DNA from: Trichormus sp. M33_DOE_039
Lineage (GTDB): Bacteria > Cyanobacteriota > Cyanobacteriia > Cyanobacteriales > Nostocaceae
Direction: 5' to 3'
Length of the DNA: 64,000 nt
Assembly (NCBI GenBank): GCA_015296085.1
Contig: DVDT01000105.1
Coordinates: 62,001-126,000, forward strand
The position numbers were made by a program, and so were the translations under genes. The notes below the pieces were generated by a model, which was given only the letters and a program-made list of their open reading frames with translations, did not search any database and was not told where the DNA came from. Of the stretch, positions 19,037 to 28,956 are shown piece by piece (the first letter of the stretch is position 1; every line of letters starts with the position of its first letter).

Positions 19037-21277
19037 CTACTTTGACGATGACGTACATATTAGATGAGAAATTCTGTTTAAATCTTGCAGTACAGCACGA
19101 GCTGATTGATAGCGATCGCCAAAATGATAACACACCATTTTGTCCAAAATTTCTGCTAATTCAGCACTCACTTGTGCAGCCTCTCTCCACATGACATTTC
19201 CTGTTTCCGGGTCGGGCTGGAGTTCTTGGGGTGATATCCCGGTTAAAGCTTGGATTCCCATCATCCCCACAGCATAAATATCACTAGCTAAACGGGGATG
19301 TCCGGCGAATTGTTCTGGTGGCGCGTATCCCCGTGTTCCAATAGCAACTGTAGCTAATTCAGTTTCCTCACTACTGGCTGGCTGCATTAATTTCACTGCA
19401 CCAAAATCAATTAATACTAATCGATGATCTTTAATGGATCTAATAATATTTGTTGGTTTAATATCTCGATGAATTACCCGATGTTCATGTACAAATGCTA
19501 AAACTTCTAAAACTTCTTTCAGCATCTCAATTACAAAAGCTTCACTTTTGATATTTTCTGTTGGTGGTAATTCCTCATGTAAAGTATGTCCAGGAATATA
19601 TTCTTCTATTAAGTAGAATTCTTCATCTATTTCAAAATAAGCAAACAGTGTGGGAATTTGTGGATGTTTTCCTAACACTTCTAAAATTTCGGCTTCGGTA
19701 TTAAATAACCTGCGCGCAACTTGTAAAAATTTAGTATCCCGACGAGCTGGCATTAATTTTTTGACTACACAGCTAGGATTTCCTGGTCTTTGGGTATCTT
19801 GGGCTAAATAGGTGCGGCCAAATCCCCCTGCTGCAATCACTGAAATAATTTGATATCGACCACTTAATAAGAAGTCACTAGTACTTTTCTCTGGGGTGAC
19901 AATAGCAGAATCATGATGAGAATGGAGGTCATAAAGTGCTGTTGTAGCTGTAGTTGCTTGAGTTTCTTGTAACAGAATATTTAACTGTTCAATTGCTTCT
20001 TGTTGTTGTTCTACTTGCAGTAGCATGACCTGAGTTTGTTGCTGTGTTTTGTAGGTAGTGTAGGTCATGACACTCGCACCACTCATAATTAAAGCTAAAG
20101 CCGGGGGAATTAGGGGAAGCCATCCAGCTTGGAGAAATAACCCAGCACAGATCCCTACTAAAACTGCTAGGGTTATACCTCCCACCACTACCAACAATAA
20201 AGGATGGCGCACTCGCCAGCCCAAAACGCTCCCCACTAATGACCAACTCCCTAGCCAAATCAGTTCTAGCCAGTCAGGCCAATACCAAATTAAGGGTTTT
20301 TTATCTAAGACTGTGTTGAGAAGTTGACTAGCTATTTGTGCGTGAATGAAAACAGCAGGTGTTCTAGTTGGTTGCTGTGAGGCAGCACTGTAGGGTGTAT
20401 ACAATCCAGGGTGAACACTGGCGGCTGTTGTGCCAATAATTACTAGTTTATCTTTGATCCAGTGGGGATTAACTTGATGATTGAGAACTTGCGTTAGGGT
20501 GACAGTGTGCGCCAATTCGTTAGGATGGCGGTAGTTCAACAGGATTTGATAACCACGAGCATTAATATCTTGGTAACTACCAGCATTGGCTGAAAGAATG
20601 GGGAAGATGGTTTTGCCGAGACGAAAGTTGTGTTGGGCAAAATCGACGTGAATATCCTCTTGTTCGAGATAGTTAATTGCTACTAAAGCCGCAAATGAAA
20701 ATTGTGTAGCACATTTTTGATCTGTGGGTTCGGCAAACACTAAAGCACGGCGAATGATTTGGTCTTCCTGACTGTCAGGAATTAAATCGTTATAACCAAT
20801 ATTTTCTATAGGGAAGTTAGGAGGGGGTGGAATTTCCGACCTACCCATACTACTTAATACACAAGTGCCAATGATATTGGTGGGTTTTTCGAGATCTTGA
20901 CCTAAATTTTGCTGTTGAGGTCGGTAAATATTTAGACCAATGACACGGGGTTGATGCGCTTCTAGTTTAGCTAAGAGTTGATTAATAGTGGCATCTGAAA
21001 GCGGCCATTTTGTTAGTGCTAAATCTTCTTCTGTAATTGTTACTACTAGTATGCGTGAATCTGGTGGTTTTATAGGACGCGATCGCAACATCTGATCATA
21101 GGCTTTCAACTCCCAAGATTGCAACCATTTTAATTCTCGACTACCCCAAACTACAGCCGTTATCCCTAGACTTGTCACCAAAATTATTCGCCACCAGTGC
21201 TGATTAAAACTGGTGTCTCGGTAACTTTTATCTTTGATGAAGATGCTTTGGAGTCTGTTTAAGATACGACTAATCAC
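19037..21277 (-). CDS. CHASE2-domain serine/threonine protein kinase
   Basis: Membrane receptor kinase of 746 residues. TM1 is near 28-46. An extracytoplasmic CHASE2 sensor covers about 47-345 (KAYDQMLRSRP, RILVVTITEEDL, VIGLNIYR, ILLNYR, KLVIIGTTA). Three TM helices lie at about 350-415, a Gln-rich coiled coil at 418-445, and a Hanks-type kinase at about 470-740 with GGFGRTYLAQD, the ATP lysine in CVVKKL, HRDIKPTN near 600, and DFGAVKL. All catalytic residues are present. The sensor is homologous to that of the CHAT-CHASE2 protein at 38.7-41.0 kb. Ligand unknown. The FHA domain of the protein at 10.5 kb could be a target of such kinases (inference). Confidence 0.93.
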   Translation of the reverse strand: MISRILNRLQSIFIKDKSYRDTSFNQHWWRIILVTSLGITAVVWGSRELKWLQSWELKAYDQMLRSRPIKPPDSRILVVTITEEDLALTKWPLSDATINQLLAKLEAHQPRVIGLNIYRPQQQNLGQDLEKPTNIIGTCVLSSMGRSEIPPPPNFPIENIGYNDLIPDSQEDQIIRRALVFAEPTDQKCATQFSFAALVAINYLEQEDIHVDFAQHNFRLGKTIFPILSANAGSYQDINARGYQILLNYRHPNELAHTVTLTQVLNHQVNPHWIKDKLVIIGTTAASVHPGLYTPYSAASQQPTRTPAVFIHAQIASQLLNTVLDKKPLIWYWPDWLELIWLGSWSLVGSVLGWRVRHPLLLVVVGGITLAVLVGICAGLFLQAGWLPLIPPALALIMSGASVMTYTTYKTQQQTQVMLLQVEQQQEAIEQLNILLQETQATTATTALYDLHSHHDSAIVTPEKSTSDFLLSGRYQIISVIAAGGFGRTYLAQDTQRPGNPSCVVKKLMPARRDTKFLQVARRLFNTEAEILEVLGKHPQIPTLFAYFEIDEEFYLIEEYIPGHTLHEELPPTENIKSEAFVIEMLKEVLEVLAFVHEHRVIHRDIKPTNIIRSIKDHRLVLIDFGAVKLMQPASSEETELATVAIGTRGYAPPEQFAGHPRLASDIYAVGMMGIQALTGISPQELQPDPETGNVMWREAAQVSAELAEILDKMVCYHFGDRYQSARAVLQDLNRISHLICTSSSK

Positions 21278-21635
21278 GGCGTTGGGAGAGTAGCCTGAAT
21301 GGGGAATAGGGCATGGGGTATCGGGGGGACAGTGCGGTTTTGGGGTTTCCCCCGAAGTTCAGAGCAGAGGAAACCTTCGCTCTAACTTCTCTCCAAGCGG
21401 AGCAACTGCTGTCATCAGGCATAAAAAGTTAAAATAACTCTTTCTTTTGCCCTTCTTTACGAGAGGCTGCGCCAACTGGTGACTCTAAGAGCGTCTCATA
21501 GAGAAGACCGCGCTGGCTCGCCTTTTACCTTTTACCTTTTGCTTTTTTGTGCTAGCTGTATTTAATTTAGCAAGTTACTAGCCAAGCGCGTCAGCGCAGC
21601 TCACCGCAGGTATCGCTATTTTTCTAACCCAACCC
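21278..21635. other. Repeat-rich spacer
   Basis: No gene. It holds the 36-bp palindrome copy at 21354-21389 and a second repeat GCGTCTCATAGAGAAGACCG (starting about 21491) that recurs, slightly changed, inside the TPR-CHAT gene near 44020. Confidence 0.6.
21354..21389. repeat. Dispersed 36-bp palindromic repeat, copy C
   Basis: GAAGTTCAGAGCAGAGG, AAA, CCTTCGCTCTAACTTC. Compare 5492-5527 and 43963-43998. Confidence 0.75.
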
Positions 21636-21902
21636 TCAACTCATCTCCTCTTGTTGAGCATCCACAACCTGATTTGCTGGCGTGAGTGGAACTGCTTCTT
21701 TAGAGGGCGCAAACGATTCTACCGGAGACTGTTCACCGCCATCATTAAAATAAGCACCAATAATCTTTTCGTAGTTAGAAGCAACTGCTAAAAAAGCCCC
21801 ACCCAAAATATAGATAGGTAATGGGAAAGAAAATCCCTTTAACCAGTCAAACAGTTCTGCTAAGGCAAACAACACCAAAAAGCAAGCCAACCAAACCCTC
21901 AT
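21636..21902 (-). CDS. Small two-helix membrane protein, conserved cyanobacterial type
   Basis: 88 residues. Two hydrophobic helices (WLACFLVLFALAELFDWL and PIYILGGAFLAVASNY) are followed by an acidic cytoplasmic-looking tail. Start is ATG with no near competitor. No family name recognised, and no motif beyond the helices. It stands between repeat-rich and empty spacers. Confidence 0.65.
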   Translation of the reverse strand: MRVWLACFLVLFALAELFDWLKGFSFPLPIYILGGAFLAVASNYEKIIGAYFNDGGEQSPVESFAPSKEAVPLTPANQVVDAQQEEMS

Positions 21903-22436
21903 GTCTCTATCCCCTCTATCTCAATCATTTCATTTCTAGGGTAAACAGCTTGCATTGCATAATACCTGACGTATACTTTAATCACAATTTTAAATCAAAG
22001 ACTTCAGAACTTGACGGGAATTGCTTTCACTCATCTGGTAATCAGACTAGAATTCCCATGCAGATTTTCAGGATTAGCCGCAAGTCGAGGATTAGACAAA
22101 CGCTTAAACAGGCAATGTAAGGCAATCTCACATTGTGACAAAGAACACCGGAGGTGTGTAACGCATAAGTTCTTCCACTGCGGATTTCATTTAAATACGA
22201 TCAATCAGTTCGTAGGCGAAGCAACGAAGTATGACATTAATAAAAGCCGAATATTAGCAATTATGACTATGATGAGGTATATTTGTTTGATGTAATAGCT
22301 TTTCCTTCTGGAAAGCAAATTGCCGAGTAATTTATCGGCATTGGTCGCTGCTCATCTTATGAAACACGACCACGCAATTTTTATATCATCAGGCGCATCT
22401 GACGTATTCGACACACCATTTGCTATTTTGATCATC
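21903..22436. other. Spacer without a supported protein gene, ahead of an orphan terminator
   Basis: Short frames of 94-99 codons on the plus strand lack ribosome binding sites and protein-like composition. Because a strong plus-strand terminator follows at 22437, an untranslated RNA or a decayed gene is possible. Near 22266-22325 one frame reads YDEVYLFDVIAFPSGKQIAE before a stop, which looks like a relic. Confidence 0.4.
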
Positions 22437-22470
22437 AAGGACAAGAATAATACTCTTGTCCTTTATTTTT
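22437..22470 (+). terminator. Strong orphan terminator
   Basis: Perfect 10-bp stem AAGGACAAGA / TCTTGTCCTT with a 7-base loop, followed by TATTTTT. Orientation implies a plus-strand transcript ending here, although no plus-strand gene is recognised within the preceding 2 kb. Confidence 0.7.
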
Positions 22471-22573
22471 GGGGCAACTTTTCGACCTCGAAAGCAAACT
22501 TTTGGTAAATTTACTCACTTAAGCTTGTTCAGGCTTTGTGGTTAGATACTCATCTATATTATTCTAGATATCA

Positions 22574-22607
22574 ATAATACACTAAAACGACCGATTTAGT
22601 GTATTAT
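22574..22607. repeat. Perfect 13-bp inverted repeat with 8-base loop
   Basis: ATAATACACTAAA / TTTAGTGTATTAT around ACGACCGA. AT-rich. It could be an operator or an RNA hairpin; no T-run follows on either strand. Confidence 0.7.
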
Positions 22608-23007
22608 AAGCTCATGACTGAATATAAAACTACATTCAAGCTAGCATTCATCAGTTGTATTTACCACTCAAGATTTAGTACTTAATGGTTTTATGAATAA
22701 ATATTGAGGATAGTAATTCTTGAAAAAAATCAGTCCACTGCTAACTATCCTCCTTCCTATTCTCTACACATGTAAATAATTCTCCTCATCAGAGCGGATT
22801 GCTATATTTATGCTATAAAAACCAAAATAAGGTTGTAATATGAAGGATAACTAATCAAATTCTTTGTATTCTATTTTGAGATAGGGTCGCTATCTAAGTA
22901 ACATTTTTTCATTGAAAAACCTATTAATTAAATATTAAAAACTATTGCCGTCCATGTCCAAACTTTTATGAAAAATTAAGCATTGTTTAGCAGTGGAGAT
23001 TTGAGTC
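22608..23007. other. AT-rich spacer
   Basis: Nothing supported except a GGAG (22995-22998) nine bases before the small frame at 23008. Confidence 0.4.
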
Positions 23008-23211
23008 ATGTTTTTTGGTCAAATTGAAAGAGAAATGTTATCGGCAGAAATGTATTCCATCTGGCAAAATCAGCAATTGCCAGATTATTTGCATTTACAG
23101 ATAAATCAAGAACTAGGAAAACAAGATATTTGGGAATCACATAGTCAAGATAGTCAAACAACACCACAGAAAGCGAAAATATTAACAATAGCTAAAAGTT
23201 TTTTCTTTTAA
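23008..23211 (+). CDS. Possible small protein, unknown
   Basis: 67 codons starting with ATG nine bases after GGAG. The product is polar, without membrane helix or known motif, and Gln-rich. Kept because of the ribosome binding site and its own spacer; may be spurious. Confidence 0.35.
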   Translation: MFFGQIEREMLSAEMYSIWQNQQLPDYLHLQINQELGKQDIWESHSQDSQTTPQKAKILTIAKSFFF

Positions 23212-23402
23212 TTAGAAAGAGGATGTAGGAGTATAGGGGAAATTATTTGACTGCAATTACCTTTCTTTTTAACTTTGGCTTTTGAGTAGCGATCGCCTGC
23301 GGTGTGAGTTGGTGGGAAAAAACATAACCATGTTAAAAAAGACAAATGAGGCTAAAATCCTCTTCCCTTCTACTTTCTCCCACATATAAATAGTTACACT
23401 GT

Positions 23403-23490
23403 TCTGACTGTAAAAAGGGGTGTAAGGGTGTAGGGGTGTAAGGGAAAGACTTTTTCATGTTTTCTTATGTACGCAGTTCATGACGGCTAC
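23403..23490 (+). repeat. Dispersed intergenic repeat, about 88 bp, copy 2
   Basis: Matches 9652-9731 nearly throughout, with one extra GTGTAAGG unit in its G-rich part. It ends about 55 bases before the next gene and could carry its promoter or a processed leader. Confidence 0.8.
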
Positions 23491-23545
23491 TTAACACCAA
23501 TTCCATTCCTAATTTTTCACCGAACCAGAGAAGGAATTAGTATTA

Positions 23546-24613
23546 ATGACACACCTATTTGAACCTTTCAAGCTTCGTGAAGTCACCTTTCGCAACCGCA
23601 TTGCCATGTCGCCCATGTGCCAATATTCCAGCACCAATGGATTTGCTAACGACTGGCACTTGGTTCATTTAGCCTCTCGTGCAGTAGGTGGTACAGGTTT
23701 AGTAATTACAGAAGCGGCCGCTGTTGAACCTCGTGGTCGGATTACGCCCCAAGATTTAGGAATTTGGTCAGATGACCACATCGAATATTTATCTAGAATT
23801 GTAGGATTAATACATAACTTTGGGGCTGTAGCTGGTATTCAATTAGCCCATGCGGGTAGAAAAGCTAGTACTGCTAAACCTAGTCGCGGCGGCAAAGTAT
23901 TAGATGAATCTCAAGAGGGCTGGCGGCCAATAGTTTCGAGTAGTGCGATCGCTTTTAATAAAGATAGTCCCATACCCGAAGCCTTGAGTTTAGAAGGAAT
24001 TAGACAAGTTATTCACGCTTTCGTGCAAGCTACGCAACGTTCCCTAGAAGCAGGTTTTAAAGTAGTAGAAATTCATGCAGCCCACGGCTACTTATTACAT
24101 CAGTTCCTCTCACCCCTAGTCAACCAACGTCAAGATCATTACGGTGGTAGCTTTGAAAACCGGACTCGTATATTGCGAGAAGTCGTCACAGCCGTCCGAG
24201 AGGTATGGCCACAGACACACCCCCTATTTGTCCGTATTTCAGCTACAGATTGGATAGATAAAGGGTGGGATATTGAACAGAGTGTTGTCTTGAGTAAAGA
24301 ACTAAAAACTCTGGGTGTAGACTTAATTGATTGTTCTTCAGGGGCAATCATCCCCGGTATCAATATCCCCGTCAAACCCGGATATCAAACCCAATTTGCC
24401 CAACGCATTCGCCAAGAAACCAACATCGCCACAGGTGCAGTCGGCTTAATTACTTCCCCCGAACAAGCTGACAAAATTATTCATGATGGCGTAGCTGACA
24501 TAGTGCTTTTAGGACGTGAATTACTCCGTAATCCCTACTGGCCTCACTTAGCCGCCAAACAACTAGGCTATGAAAAACATTGGCCAGTCCAATATGACCG
24601 AGCCTGGTTATAG
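23546..24613 (+). CDS. namA: NADH:flavin oxidoreductase / old yellow enzyme, YqjM class
   Basis: FMN-dependent ene-reductase that reduces activated C=C bonds with NAD(P)H; the physiological substrate is unknown. The 355-residue TIM barrel shows the YqjM-class N-terminal MSPMCQYS with the regulatory Cys (near residue 24), the substrate-binding His pair in the HAGRKAS / HAAHGYLLHQFLSPLVNQR region, and the FMN phosphate segment GAVGLI...VLLGRELLRNP. Closely related cyanobacterial enzymes, such as the Nostoc ene-reductases, have been used in biocatalysis. The symbol follows the B. subtilis homologue. Single gene, preceded by a dispersed repeat. Confidence 0.9.
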   Translation: MTHLFEPFKLREVTFRNRIAMSPMCQYSSTNGFANDWHLVHLASRAVGGTGLVITEAAAVEPRGRITPQDLGIWSDDHIEYLSRIVGLIHNFGAVAGIQLAHAGRKASTAKPSRGGKVLDESQEGWRPIVSSSAIAFNKDSPIPEALSLEGIRQVIHAFVQATQRSLEAGFKVVEIHAAHGYLLHQFLSPLVNQRQDHYGGSFENRTRILREVVTAVREVWPQTHPLFVRISATDWIDKGWDIEQSVVLSKELKTLGVDLIDCSSGAIIPGINIPVKPGYQTQFAQRIRQETNIATGAVGLITSPEQADKIIHDGVADIVLLGRELLRNPYWPHLAAKQLGYEKHWPVQYDRAWL

Positions 24614-24940
24614 TTATTTCTCATACCAAGTTGCAGTCAAAGATAGTAACCTGGGGTGGGGAGTAGGAATACTATTTTTGAAAGCAACTTAGTATCAGAT
24701 ATGGTTCAAAGCGGCCATGATATGATTCAAAACTATATTTTTATCTATATTTGATTTAACGCTGATATTTGTTTATTGCGATCGCTCTGTTGTCACTCAT
24801 GCGATCGCCTACTACGGCTTTAACTAAATAAAAATGATAATCGTAAAGAAGGGGGTAGGTGGATGCCTAAGCCAGAACGTCACCTCTCTGACGTTTTTGG
24901 TATTTTAAGTGTGTGGATGTCATTTCTGATACTAATGATG
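24614..24940. other. Spacer between convergent genes
   Basis: No gene. It has two HIP1 sites near 24780-24810 and a small hairpin at 24876-24895. Confidence 0.4.
24876..24899 (+). terminator. Candidate terminator
   Basis: Stem AACGTCA / TGACGTT, six-base loop, then TTT. It lies between convergent namA and coaBC and could serve namA. Confidence 0.45.
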
Positions 24941-26221
24941 TCATTTATTAAAAATACCATTGCTCTCCTCTCTTACCTGCGGAATGTGGGATTTATTGAG
25001 TCTACTGACAAAATCAAATAAGTAATGTGCCATTTCTAATTTAGAACAGGGTGGAATTTTCACTTGCTGCCCTTGACTGTTTAAAAATATAGCTTGATTA
25101 TTATTGCTACCAAAACCACTATCAGGTTGATCGATCGGATTGGCAACAATGGCATCTAATTGCTTACGTTGTAATTTTTCCATTGCTGGCGTAATAATAT
25201 CCCCAGTTTGGGCAGCGAAACCAATTAAACGCTGATGGGGCTGTTTGAGTTGAGCTAACTGGGCGACGATATCAGGGACAGGTGCTAAAGGTAAAGTTTG
25301 AGGGAGCGATCGCTTGGGTAGTTTCTCTGGGCTATAATCTTTGGGCTTAACATCAGCTACGGCCGCAGACATGACAATAATATCTGCGGTAGGTAAATAT
25401 TCCAGCATTACTTGCTGCATTTCTTCAGCACTAATCACAGGAATGCCTTGTACTCCCAAAGGTACATCCCAACTAGCTACGCCATGTACTAAAGTCACCT
25501 TTGCACCTCGATGAAAGGCAGCTTGGGCTAAAGCAAGTCCCATTTTCCCTGTTGAGGGATTACCGATAAACCGCACAGGATCAAGATATTCTCGTGTACC
25601 ACCAGCACTAACTAAAACTTGTTTTCCGACTAAATCACGCTTGCCCTTGGTATGTAGCAGTGAGTGAATATAAGTGACAATTTCGGGAGGTTCTGCCATT
25701 CTACCAGCACCGACGCGATCGCATGCCAATAACCCCGATGCAGTACTCATCCCGTGATATCTAACATCTCCTAATAACTGTTGCCAATTACGCTGTACTG
25801 TTAACTGTTCCCACATATCAGTATTCATTGCTGGTGCTAACAATACAGGACAGGTAGAAGCTAACACAGTGTTGGTCAGTAAATTATCTGCCATCCCATA
25901 AGTTAACTTAGCTAATGTATTAGCTGTCAGAGGAGCAATAACTAATAAATCAGCCCACTCTCCCAACTCAATATGCAAGGGACGTGAGTGAGTTGGTTGC
26001 CAAAAATCATTATCTGTGTAGGCTCGATGACGAGAAAGAGTAGATAAAGTTAGGGGTGTAATAAATTCCTGTGCAGAATTAGTGAGGATAACGCGGACTT
26101 CTACCCCACTTTTAAACAGCGTCGAAACCACCTCACAAACTTTGTAGGCTGCAATACCACCACCCACACCAATTAGAACCCTGGGTGGTCGGTTTTCAAT
26201 TTGGAGTTGGGTATCAGACAT
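24941..26221 (-). CDS. coaBC: Bifunctional phosphopantothenoylcysteine decarboxylase / phosphopantothenate-cysteine ligase
   Basis: Two steps of coenzyme A synthesis in one cytoplasmic protein. The FMN-binding CoaC half (residues 1-180) has [15 protein letters not shown], the catalytic His in the [15 protein letters not shown] region, PAMNTDMW and the substrate-clamp segment [13 protein letters not shown]. The CoaB half (about 190-420) has [35 protein letters not shown] and [10 protein letters not shown]-type sequence. ATG 26221 is preferred to a TTG at 26245, matching the usual protein start. Four-enzyme neighbours for CoA are not nearby. CoA and its phosphopantetheine also arm the carrier proteins of the PKS cluster, a general rather than specific link. 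Confidence 0.95.
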   Translation of the reverse strand: MSDTQLQIENRPPRVLIGVGGGIAAYKVCEVVSTLFKSGVEVRVILTNSAQEFITPLTLSTLSRHRAYTDNDFWQPTHSRPLHIELGEWADLLVIAPLTANTLAKLTYGMADNLLTNTVLASTCPVLLAPAMNTDMWEQLTVQRNWQQLLGDVRYHGMSTASGLLACDRVGAGRMAEPPEIVTYIHSLLHTKGKRDLVGKQVLVSAGGTREYLDPVRFIGNPSTGKMGLALAQAAFHRGAKVTLVHGVASWDVPLGVQGIPVISAEEMQQVMLEYLPTADIIVMSAAVADVKPKDYSPEKLPKRSLPQTLPLAPVPDIVAQLAQLKQPHQRLIGFAAQTGDIITPAMEKLQRKQLDAIVANPIDQPDSGFGSNNNQAIFLNSQGQQVKIPPCSKLEMAHYLFDFVSRLNKSHIPQVREESNGIFNK

Positions 26222-26267
26222 GGTAATTAGTCCAGAATTAATCAAGTGACTTCATCCTGATGTCATA

Positions 26268-27248
26268 TTACACTCCAATTAATTGAATAATCATGAAGTA
26301 GATTAGCAAACTCAATACATCTTGAATGATTGTAGCTACAGGCCCAGAACCAAATGCTGGGTCTTTACCTAAACGGTAAAGTAGCCAGGGAAAAAGTAGT
26401 CCAATACTCGTGGCTACACCACCAGCTGTAATAATGGTCAAGGCCACAGCGAAAGCTAGCCGCACATTAGCAAAGGCTATTAATATAAGCGGAAAACTCA
26501 AAGTAGCGAGTGCTATCCCAATTAACAAACCTGTCCACAATTCTCCAGTTAATAACTTTTGCAGAGATGTATTGTGATTAAAAGAAAGACCTCGTACAAC
26601 AATTGCTTCCGTTTGCGTGCCGATCGCATCTGCTAAGTATACGATCCCAGGCACAAAAAAAGCGATAAATACACGAGCTTCAAGAGTCCGCTCAAAACGT
26701 GAAACCACGAATGTGGCTAGTATACTCCCCAATAATCCCACCAATAACCACGGTAGGCGATCGGATGTCCTTTGGACTGGCGATGCTTCTAGAGCGTGAA
26801 GTGCTTGGTAATTATCATCACGAATACCAGTAAGCCGATGTAAATCTTCAATATGCTCTCTTCTTAATATGGAAATTAAAGACTGAGCTGGGACAATTCC
26901 CAAAAAATGACCTTGATAGTCCACTACAGGAACATCCACTAATCCACATCTAACGGCTAAACCTGCAACCTTTTCTTGGTCATCATCAGGATTCACCGTA
27001 GGTGGTTGAATAGTCATAATTTCACTTAGTTTTTGGGATTGTAAAGCACTTAACAGTGTGATTAAGCGAACTAGTCCCAGCAAATGACCTTGTTTATCCG
27101 TGATGTAGACAGCTTCTATAGAATTAAATACATTACCAGTGAGTCTAGCTATGACAGAACCAACACTTTCATCTACATAAGCCAAAGGAACACCTGATAC
27201 TAGATGTTGAGCAGCAGTTTCAAAAAGCGGAGACTTGGTAACTGACAT
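26268..27248 (-). CDS. MgtE-type divalent cation transporter, short form with CBS pair
   Basis: 326 residues. Two CBS motifs fill about 15-135, followed by five hydrophobic helices of the MgtE pore (about 165-325) with GTQTEAIVVRGL and DPAFGSGPVATIIQDVLSLL, which match MgtE signature segments around the Mg2+ site. The N-terminal helical MgtE_N domain that gates the classic 450-residue channels is missing, so regulation must differ. AGGAG lies eight bases before ATG 27248. Only 46 bases separate it from coaBC downstream, so the two may share a transcript. Confidence 0.85.
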   Translation of the reverse strand: MSVTKSPLFETAAQHLVSGVPLAYVDESVGSVIARLTGNVFNSIEAVYITDKQGHLLGLVRLITLLSALQSQKLSEIMTIQPPTVNPDDDQEKVAGLAVRCGLVDVPVVDYQGHFLGIVPAQSLISILRREHIEDLHRLTGIRDDNYQALHALEASPVQRTSDRLPWLLVGLLGSILATFVVSRFERTLEARVFIAFFVPGIVYLADAIGTQTEAIVVRGLSFNHNTSLQKLLTGELWTGLLIGIALATLSFPLILIAFANVRLAFAVALTIITAGGVATSIGLLFPWLLYRLGKDPAFGSGPVATIIQDVLSLLIYFMIIQLIGV

Positions 27249-27351
27249 TTACTCATCTCCTTTTAGCTGTTGTTAATTTATTTTTCAAAAAAAGGAATGG
27301 ATATTTTACCCATCCCTTGAAAAACTTATTTTGAGCAAACTAGCTAACCTA

Positions 27352-27630
27352 CTATTCTGCTTTGGCAGGTTCTATATTACTTGTGTGTTGTTCAGCTAGT
27401 TCAGCTTTTGCTTCGGCAACGATATCTTCAAAATTTTCACCAACTTCTGCAATTACTCCTTTGCCCTTTTCATAAAGGACAATTCCACCTTTTATAGTTG
27501 CCTTGGTTAAGGATTTGCCAAGACCTCCCACCGCAGGAATAATTACGGGTAGAAGAACTATTGCAGCAATGCCAGGGACACCAAGATTTTCAACTACTTC
27601 TTCTAATTCAGGTACGATTTTCATTGCCAT
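27352..27630 (-). CDS. DUF5132-family small membrane protein
   Basis: 92 residues with one hydrophobic segment (GIAAIVLLPVIIPAVGGLGK), then TKATIKGGIVLYEKGKGVIA and an acidic amphipathic helix. This is the pattern of DUF5132 proteins, which occur often in cyanobacteria and have no known function. Same strand as, and 103 bases upstream of, the MgtE-like gene. Confidence 0.75.
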   Translation of the reverse strand: MAMKIVPELEEVVENLGVPGIAAIVLLPVIIPAVGGLGKSLTKATIKGGIVLYEKGKGVIAEVGENFEDIVAEAKAELAEQHTSNIEPAKAE

Positions 27631-27826
27631 GAGGATTCTTAACTCCTAGATTCCTACACCTTAATCATACTTATTCTGATTAGAATGGTAACTAAATTAT
27701 ATATATTTTTATTAACATTTATATTAAAATTACAAGAGAGATAAAATCATTTTTTAGCCAAAAATATCGCTAATCACAAAATAAAATTAGGCGTTTATTA
27801 TTCATTTTTAAAATATCCTCTCAAAT

Positions 27827-28645
27827 TCAACCAAAAGAACCTTGAATGTATTGTTTGGTGACTTGATGCTTAGGATGAGTAAAAATTACAGAAGAGTGGT
27901 CATACTCTACTAATTCGCCAACACGACTTCCTTCTTTCATTTCTAAATTAAAGAATGCTGTCATATCAGCAACTCGTGCTGCTTGTTGCATATTGTGCGT
28001 GACAATTATAATTGTGCAATTTGCTTTTAAACTCTGCATTAAATCTTCAATCTGATTGCTAGAAATTGGATCAAGAGCAGAGCAAGGTTCATCCATTAAA
28101 ATTACTTCTGGTTGCACAGCGATCGCACGAGCAATGCACAGCCTTTGTTTTTGTCCTCCAGAAAGAGAAAGAGCATTATCTTTGAGCCTATTTTTCACTT
28201 CTTCCCAAAGAAAAGCCTGACGTAATGAATGTTCTACAAGTGCATCTATATTACCTTTATGTCCATGAACGCGCAAACCAAAGGCAATATTATTATAGAT
28301 AGATTTGGGAAAAGGATTAGGTCTTTGAAAGACCATTGTGATATATCGACGCAGTAATATTGCATCTTCCTGGGGGTGATAAATATTGCGACCGTGAAAA
28401 AGAATTTCCCCATCTAAATGGGTGTTATCTATGAGATCATTGAGACGATTAAAACATCTTAATAGGGTACTTTTACCACAACCAGAAGGGCCAATAAAAG
28501 CTGTGATGTAGTTTTTGTATATAGGAAGTTGGATATTGTGTAATGCTAAGTCATTGCCATAATAGAAAGCTTTGACATTTGCATATAAGATAGGTTCTAT
28601 ATTTTCAGAAAACCCCTCAGTTGCTTGTAAATAATCAGGGTTCAT
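27827..28645 (-). CDS. pstB: Phosphate ABC transporter ATP-binding protein PstB, orphan
   Basis: ATPase of the high-affinity phosphate importer. Walker [10 protein letters not shown] (near 53-61), CFNRLNDL typical of PstB, Q-loop [19 protein letters not shown], signature LSGGQKQR, Walker [14 protein letters not shown] and H-loop VTHNMQQA are all present. The 272-residue length fits. PstS, PstC and PstA are not in the window, so it must pair with permeases encoded elsewhere or be a spare copy. No convincing Pho box was seen upstream. Confidence 0.92.
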   Translation of the reverse strand: MNPDYLQATEGFSENIEPILYANVKAFYYGNDLALHNIQLPIYKNYITAFIGPSGCGKSTLLRCFNRLNDLIDNTHLDGEILFHGRNIYHPQEDAILLRRYITMVFQRPNPFPKSIYNNIAFGLRVHGHKGNIDALVEHSLRQAFLWEEVKNRLKDNALSLSGGQKQRLCIARAIAVQPEVILMDEPCSALDPISSNQIEDLMQSLKANCTIIIVTHNMQQAARVADMTAFFNLEMKEGSRVGELVEYDHSSVIFTHPKHQVTKQYIQGSFG

Positions 28646-28956
28646 AACTCTTATATGAGCTTTTTGGCTGATAAAAATTTTGTCGCTTTTTTATTAAAAA
28701 AATCATAACATCAATATAAACCCAATCTTAAGTTATAGCTGAATTATCAAAACTATTATTTTGACTAACATCATACTTACGACAGAGTTTAATCAAACAG
28801 ACATAAATATTTCCAAATATCCCAGATGAATGAAGATATAGGGAAAATAGTGTTTTTTGACTAAAATTGCTGACTGCTCATGAGTTAAATTGAAATAAAT
28901 CAACATTTATCATTGATTGAGGTATTTATAAGAAATCAATTATCTAGCTTCTAGGG
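28646..28956. other. Spacer upstream of pstB
   Basis: AT-rich. Contains the pstB leader. No other feature supported. Confidence 0.4.

Noticed and set aside
21821-22295. Plus-strand frames of 94-99 codons
   Set aside because: No ribosome binding site, overlap each other and the end of another gene; composition not protein-like.
22320-22508. 62-codon frame overlapping the orphan terminator
   Set aside because: A strong terminator lies within it, which argues against a coding role.
27249-27351. Mg2+ riboswitch before the MgtE-like gene
   Set aside because: Spacer is only about 100 bases and shows no ykoK/M-box type structure.
28646-28800. Pho box upstream of pstB
   Set aside because: No convincing pair of eight-base direct repeats; AT-rich sequence gives only loose matches.
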